NCBI RefSeq assembly: GCF_025751585.1
Contig: NZ_JAOWKX010000004.1
Coordinates: forward strand, 248,001 to 312,000
Direction: 5' to 3'
DNA length: 64,000 bases
From: Fluctibacter corallii
GTDB taxonomy: Bacteria > Pseudomonadota > Gammaproteobacteria > Enterobacterales > Alteromonadaceae
Below are positions 59,192 through 64,000 of the stretch, piece by piece. A program made the position numbers and the translations under genes. The notes beneath the pieces were generated by a model that worked only from the letters and a program-made list of their open reading frames with translations, had not been told where the DNA came from and searched no databases. Position 1 is the first letter of the stretch. Each line of letters begins with the position of its first letter.

Positions 59192-62100
59192 ATGCCAGGC
59201 TTACACCGTATAATTTTGATTGATACCCACCTTCCCGGCGTGGTTGAGTTGAAACTGAATGGACATACCAATATTTGTGGTACGAATGCATCAGGAAAAA
59301 CCACGTTGCAACGCCTTATTCCCGTTTTTTACGGCGAATATCCGAGCCGTGTTGTTCCCGCTACACGAGACAGTTTTGAAAAATGGTACTTGCCTCGAGA
59401 GTCGAGCTTTATCATTTATGAATATGCTCGGTTTGAAGGCGATTTGTGTCAGGTTGTACTCGCATCATCAGGCTCAGGTGTTAATTATCGTTTTATCGGC
59501 AAACCTTTTGAGCTAGAAGATTACTTGTACAAAAACAACCAAGGTGATCATAGCAGTGTGACCATGAATGAATTGGCGAGGAACGTAAAGCGCGCCAATA
59601 TCATGGTGACAAATTTGCTTAATACCAAAGAGTTTCGTGCGATTTTGCAAAATGACCGCACCGTGCTAAATCAATCAGCCAATAACAGAGAGTTGTTGGG
59701 GTACGCTAAAGTGTTTAGCTTGTGCGAAAACAACACCCATTTGCGGCACATTGAAAAGCTAGCAAAAGCCGTGCATTCCAAAGAAGGCAAAATGGAAACC
59801 ATAAAAGCCATGATTGCTGCTATTTTGGAAGAAGATGGTGTGCAGCCCCCTAGCTCAAGCTTAAGCCGCAACCGAGTAGAGGATTGGATCCGCGAATGCC
59901 ATTTGATTAAAGAATTTGACGCGATTCGTCCTGAATTTACCAAGTTGGAACAAGCCCACCATGAGCTTGAACAAGGTGAGAAGCGCCTCGCTGAAATTAA
60001 GCACCTTTTATCTAAAGATGCGAATACTCTTGCGGCACTTATTTTGTCGAGGCAATCAGAGCTTGAAGACGTGATTCACGAAGTGAAGAAGTCTGAAAGC
60101 CAGTGGACTCAATTGCGTGATGAATTGAATCAACAATTGTCTTCAGCCAAAGGCGATATCAAGAAGTATGAAAATGACTTACAAGGTGTAGAAGATGAAT
60201 TCGATCACTGGCAGTCACAAAATATCGACACTCACAAGAAAAACTTGCAACAGCTCCCTCAATGGCAAAGCGAATTAGACACGCTTAATACCCGCTATGC
60301 GCTGTTAACAGAAAAACATCAAGATATTGATGCTGCCTACAATAAGCGAAAAGCCGACATTAGCGAAAAGTTGACGCAAGAGCTTGAAATATACAACGAA
60401 GAAAAAGCCGAACTTCGAGAAACCCTAGCGACGCAACAACAAGATGCACAGCGTGCGATTCAAAACGTGAAAGCCGAATTTCAATCTCAGTTGAGCCATA
60501 TCGATCAAGAATATAAACAGCAACTGAATGAATTAAAGATTAAGCATGCTGAGTTGTCTTCAGCGCTGAAAAATGCCGGGTATAGTGAATTTGAACAAAG
60601 CCAGCTAGACTTGCTGGATGCCGCTATCAAAGAAGCTAGCATTCATGAAGATACGGCGAGAGAAACCTTAAGGCATGCACAAAATGCATTGCAGTCCGCT
60701 CTTAAAGCGCGCCAGAATGCGTTAACTGCGCTGGAGCAGACTCGCCGAGAGCACCGTGAACGAGAACTTGATGTTGAAAAGGTGGAGGCATTGCTTTATC
60801 CGGGCGAAGGCAGTGTGTTGGAGTTTCTTCGCAAAGAAAAACCAGATTGGGAAACCACGCTGGGTAAAGTGATCCACCCTGATCTTCTCTCGCGCACCGA
60901 TCTCAAGCCCCGTCATGATGACAATCAAGACACGGTGTTTGGATTATCCCTCGATCTCACTGCTGTGAATACGCCAGAGTATGCCAATACAGAGCAGGCA
61001 CTTCAGTCTAAATTGGCTGAGGCGCAGCGGGCGCTAGAGGTTGCGTTAGAAGCACAAAGTGATGCTGAACTCGCCCTTGCTAAAGCGTCTGAAGTGGTCA
61101 GCAAAGCCGAGCTTCAGCAGTCACGCGTTGAAAGTGAATGTAAAACAGCACAAACCAACCGTAAACGTGCGCAGTTAGACAAAGATCAGGTGCAAAAAGA
61201 ATATGCGCAGGCATTGGCAGAACGTAAGCAGCAGGGCAAGGGCTTGGTCGCAAAAAATGAGACCGAGCAAAAAAACTGTCAGGCTAATCATGCGCTTGCT
61301 ATTCAGGAAGTTCGCGATCAACAGCGAGAATCTGAAACAGAAACACAGTTTCACTGGCAGCAGTTAACGGGCGATACAGAAGATAAAATTGCCATTGTTG
61401 AGCAGCATATCTTAAAAGCAAAGCAAACGGCGCAACAAGACAAAAAGCAAAGCGACGAGTGGCTTGAAAACGAGCTTAATAATCGCGGTGTTGATGTAGA
61501 TGAAATTGGCGCATTGCAGAAACAGGTCAGCGGGCTTAAAAACGATATTCAAGTTACTGAAGCCCACCGAAACAAAGTCAGAGATTACGAGCGTTGGTAC
61601 GACGTGGTCTTTACGGGGCACAAGGTGTCGTGGCAACAAGCGCTAAAAGGCGCCAAGCAACAGGCGAGTCAAGCAGAGCGAGAGCTGGCCAAGCATGAAG
61701 CGCAATACAAACAAAGCCGTCAAGACAACAAAGACAAGCAAACAGCGTTAGAAGCAGAACTAAAAACGGCGAAAGAGCAAGAAATTGATGCGCAAACTCT
61801 ACTTAAAGGGCTGACCAAACTCACGCTGCCAACGGCCGACATGGTGGAGTCAAACGCGACGGTAGGGCAACGCATTTCAGAAGGTCAGAGTTTGCTGCAA
61901 AATCGTGAGCGTCAATTAGCAGACATAAAAGCCTACGTTGAACACTTCGATCAACTTATCGCTGCTCAGGCAGGCACAGGCTTATCTGATACGTGGGAAC
62001 GGGCGCGCGAAGAATGTGCCGTGACAACGTCCCAGGGCATACGTAGTGTTGATCATCGTCGCTTAGTGAGCCATTTAGCGCAGTTGCTTAATGTTATTGT

Positions 62101-62872
62101 GCCGCAAAAACTGAATGGGTTGCGTGAGCAAGGGCGCATTTTTGGCGCAGATTTAACTCAGTATTACAACGTTCTCGAAGACATTGATAAACGTATTGCC
62201 AGCCAAAGTCAGCGAATTTCAAAAGAAGTGGATCAAGAGTTGTTCTTAGATGGCGTATCTGAATCATCGGTACGTATTCGCTCTAAAATCAGCGAACTGG
62301 AGTTCTGGCCTGAACTGGCGGCATTTAATCGCCTGTATCAAAAGTGGATGGCATCCGGGGCGGCTGAGCTACCGTCTGAAGACTACGCACAGAGCATGCG
62401 TCGTGTGTTAGATATATTAGGGCGTGCAGCGCTGACAGGCGGTATCAGTAAGTTGCTGGATATCGAACTGCACATGTTTGAAGGCAAGTCTGAGCTCTTT
62501 ATTCGTACAGATAGGCAGCTAAACGAATCATCGAGTCATGGTATGGCTTACCTAATTTTGTGTAAGTTTTTACTGGCCTTTACTCGCTTACTCAGGGGAG
62601 ATGCCAATGCCACGATTCACTGGCCGATTGATGAACTGGGCACGTTACACCAGTCAAATGTAAAGAAAATTTTTGACGCCTGTCAAAATAACAATATTGC
62701 CGTTGTCGGTGCGTTTCCGAATCCGGAGTCTGATGTGCTCACACTCTTTGATAATCGTTACCTGATTGATAAAGCCACACGCAAATTACAGGTCGTGCAG
62801 CCAAAAACCAGTGTTATCAGTGAAAGAATTAAACAGCGTAAGCAGCAAGCGTCCGAGGAGGTTAGCGTATGA
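59192..62872 (+). CDS. SMC-like ATPase of the MksB/JetC type
   Basis: A 1226-residue condensin-like ATPase. N-terminal head with Walker A GTNASGKTT at 30-38. Long coiled coil at about 230-530 and 640-1010, with a small hinge-like region between (about 540-630, GEGSVLEFLRKEKPDWE). The C-terminal head has the ABC-like signature ESSSHGMAYL (about 1112) and Walker B IHWPIDELG (about 1147, glutamate present). AGGAA precedes the ATG. Its stop overlaps the next start as ATGA. It differs from MukB in size and sequence plan and fits the Mks/Wadjet JetC group. Chromosome organisation or plasmid defence is the known role of such proteins. Confidence 0.85.
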   Translation: MPGLHRIILIDTHLPGVVELKLNGHTNICGTNASGKTTLQRLIPVFYGEYPSRVVPATRDSFEKWYLPRESSFIIYEYARFEGDLCQVVLASSGSGVNYRFIGKPFELEDYLYKNNQGDHSSVTMNELARNVKRANIMVTNLLNTKEFRAILQNDRTVLNQSANNRELLGYAKVFSLCENNTHLRHIEKLAKAVHSKEGKMETIKAMIAAILEEDGVQPPSSSLSRNRVEDWIRECHLIKEFDAIRPEFTKLEQAHHELEQGEKRLAEIKHLLSKDANTLAALILSRQSELEDVIHEVKKSESQWTQLRDELNQQLSSAKGDIKKYENDLQGVEDEFDHWQSQNIDTHKKNLQQLPQWQSELDTLNTRYALLTEKHQDIDAAYNKRKADISEKLTQELEIYNEEKAELRETLATQQQDAQRAIQNVKAEFQSQLSHIDQEYKQQLNELKIKHAELSSALKNAGYSEFEQSQLDLLDAAIKEASIHEDTARETLRHAQNALQSALKARQNALTALEQTRREHRERELDVEKVEALLYPGEGSVLEFLRKEKPDWETTLGKVIHPDLLSRTDLKPRHDDNQDTVFGLSLDLTAVNTPEYANTEQALQSKLAEAQRALEVALEAQSDAELALAKASEVVSKAELQQSRVESECKTAQTNRKRAQLDKDQVQKEYAQALAERKQQGKGLVAKNETEQKNCQANHALAIQEVRDQQRESETETQFHWQQLTGDTEDKIAIVEQHILKAKQTAQQDKKQSDEWLENELNNRGVDVDEIGALQKQVSGLKNDIQVTEAHRNKVRDYERWYDVVFTGHKVSWQQALKGAKQQASQAERELAKHEAQYKQSRQDNKDKQTALEAELKTAKEQEIDAQTLLKGLTKLTLPTADMVESNATVGQRISEGQSLLQNRERQLADIKAYVEHFDQLIAAQAGTGLSDTWERAREECAVTTSQGIRSVDHRRLVSHLAQLLNVIVPQKLNGLREQGRIFGADLTQYYNVLEDIDKRIASQSQRISKEVDQELFLDGVSESSVRIRSKISELEFWPELAAFNRLYQKWMASGAAELPSEDYAQSMRRVLDILGRAALTGGISKLLDIELHMFEGKSELFIRTDRQLNESSSHGMAYLILCKFLLAFTRLLRGDANATIHWPIDELGTLHQSNVKKIFDACQNNNIAVVGAFPNPESDVLTLFDNRYLIDKATRKLQVVQPKTSVISERIKQRKQQASEEVSV

Positions 62873-63504
62873 TGACGGAACAAGGTCGAGTACTAGAATT
62901 GTTGCTTTCTGGTGCGTTTATATGTCAGGTCAGTGATGAAGACGCATGGCGCTTTATCAAAACATCTGGCAACAGTGAAAAATTAGAATCTCAGCTTAAT
63001 ATGCTTAACCGCACACTTGCGTCTGCGGCTGATGGTGATGTGTTTTTTGCCGCGTATCTGACGCTGTCTGAGAAAGAACGCAAAGTCATTGGTGCGCAGT
63101 TTCAGGAGGTGTCGGCGAACCTGTTACCCTTGGTAGAATGGTTATTGTTGATCCAACAGGCCAATGGCAGCGATGTTCCCGTGACATCGGGTTCTGCGCT
63201 GCGTCTGTCTGAAATCCAATCTGTGATAGAAGATACACCTGCTTACGCGGAGCAGCTTGAAAAAATTTCTCGCTACAGAATGTTTGGCTCTACCAGTACG
63301 CAATTAGATGGCCAGTTAAAGCAGGTGTTTAAACGTCTGACTGATTTAGGCTATTTGCTTAAACCCAACCAAGAAAAGCAAATCTATATCGCAACGGGAA
63401 AGATTGAATACTTATATGAAGTGATTCGCTTTATCGACGAAACCGAAGCACTGTCACTGACTGAGCAAGCTGAGTCTGCTGTTCAGCAAGGTAGCTTGCT
63501 GTAA
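62869..63504 (+). CDS. KITE-like winged-helix subunit (MksE/JetB type)
   Basis: A 211-residue mainly helical protein with predicted winged-helix parts (TQLDGQLKQVFKRLTDLGYLLKPNQEKQIYIATGKIEYL). It starts in the ATGA overlap with the SMC gene, and the next gene begins 12 nt after its stop. Size and position match the KITE subunits that bridge the kleisin in MukBEF-type complexes. The identification rests mainly on context. Confidence 0.7.
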   Translation: MMTEQGRVLELLLSGAFICQVSDEDAWRFIKTSGNSEKLESQLNMLNRTLASAADGDVFFAAYLTLSEKERKVIGAQFQEVSANLLPLVEWLLLIQQANGSDVPVTSGSALRLSEIQSVIEDTPAYAEQLEKISRYRMFGSTSTQLDGQLKQVFKRLTDLGYLLKPNQEKQIYIATGKIEYLYEVIRFIDETEALSLTEQAESAVQQGSLL

Positions 63505-63516
63505 GGAGCGCCTGTT

Positions 63517-64000
63517 ATGAATCAAAATATGTATCAGGCTGGCGTATCACTGCTTAATGCGTTAAGTCGGCATGCTGATTTGATAATGCATACTTATATG
63601 TCTGGCACTGTCGATGAATCTAAGTACAGTGCTAAAGTGATAGAATCTTTGATGCAGCAAGATGTGCTTTGGCGCCCTGACGGTGAGAGTAAAATTCGAC
63701 TTAAGCACGCCGTACGTAATTTGTTGGAAGGCAGCTTAAAAGATGAGCGCAACCGTCAAATTGATGCCAATATTGGCTCGGCGTTAAACAGCTTAAAAAC
63801 TTTGGCTGCTCACTACAAAGAAGCGATTTATCATCAACGTTACGCCGAGGCCGAAGCTCACTTGTCTGATCTCGGCGAGCATGTTTATGCATTAACTGAA
63901 TCGATGTCGAACAATGTGCGTGTGTTGTTTAGTCGCATTAACAATGAATTTGGCTACGTTTCTTCAATAGATGCCAAAATTCGAGAGAACGAATTGGCGC
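63517..64000 (+). CDS. Kleisin-like subunit (MksF/JetA type), 5' part
   Basis: 161 codons to the window edge without a stop, starting MNQNMYQAGVSLLNALSRHA. AAGGAG lies 8 nt before the ATG. The visible part is helical with a middle segment RYAEAEAHLSDLGEHVYALTE, consistent with the N-terminal domain of MukF/MksF-type kleisins. It follows the KITE-like gene by 12 nt. Called mainly from context; the C-terminal domain is outside the window. Confidence 0.65.
   Translation, partial: MNQNMYQAGVSLLNALSRHADLIMHTYMSGTVDESKYSAKVIESLMQQDVLWRPDGESKIRLKHAVRNLLEGSLKDERNRQIDANIGSALNSLKTLAAHYKEAIYHQRYAEAEAHLSDLGEHVYALTESMSNNVRVLFSRINNEFGYVSSIDAKIRENELA

Overview
The window looks like chromosome from a marine gammaproteobacterium of the Alteromonadales (Alteromonas/Glaciecola-like). 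This is inferred from moderate GC, the ampDE-pdhR-aceEF-lpdA and nadC-pilA-pilC-pilD-coaE-zapD-yacG blocks, an M13 lipoprotein peptidase and the style of the protein families. No rRNA, tRNA, IS element or CRISPR array was recognised.

Layout. (1) 1-2900, minus: the start of an Alg44-like PilZ protein, Alg8-like glycosyltransferase and AlgD, the core of an alginate-type polymer pathway, followed upstream by about 800 bp of AT-rich non-coding DNA. (2) 3716-9736, minus: yacG, zapD, coaE, pilD, pilC, pilA, nadC and a membrane-anchored retropepsin. pilB is absent between pilA and pilC. (3) 9783-18648, plus: ampD, ampE, pdhR with a perfect PdhR operator upstream, aceE, aceF (three lipoyl domains) and lpdA. 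(4) 18.7-27.1 kb is an accessory stretch with orphan lipoprotein and hypothetical genes, an M13 peptidase, two tandem 364-residue paralogs with a duplicated leader, an ankyrin-repeat protein, and a nucleotidyltransferase gene broken by an in-frame TGA. (5) 27.1-42.9 kb is a phosphate island: ppk-ppx, a GcvR-like ACT protein, a porin, a chemoreceptor, pstSCAB-phoU, and a DUF47-pit pair. PHO boxes can be read upstream of ppk, the porin and pstS, each 10 nt from a -10-like element. (6) 43.3-51.0 kb: oxyR; an ECF sigma factor, putative anti-sigma factor and periplasmic coiled-coil protein in one operon; and, convergent with it, a 1468-residue multi-pass membrane protein of unknown function flanked by two related 14-bp tandem repeats. 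(7) 51.2-59.0 kb: an HDAC-like deacetylase, small and membrane hypotheticals, a periplasmic delta-class carbonic anhydrase, fadH, a CHK-like kinase and a CtlX-type amidinohydrolase. (8) 59.2 kb to the end: an SMC-like ATPase, a KITE-like protein and the start of a kleisin-like protein, forming an Mks/Wadjet-like operon cut by the window edge.

Functionally, the centre couples phosphate uptake (Pst, Pit, porin) with polyphosphate storage (Ppk/Ppx) under apparent PhoB control. The pdhR block couples pyruvate sensing to pyruvate dehydrogenase. The least explained parts are the 1468-residue protein with its repeats, the tandem paralogs, and the SMC operon with gene order SMC-KITE-kleisin.
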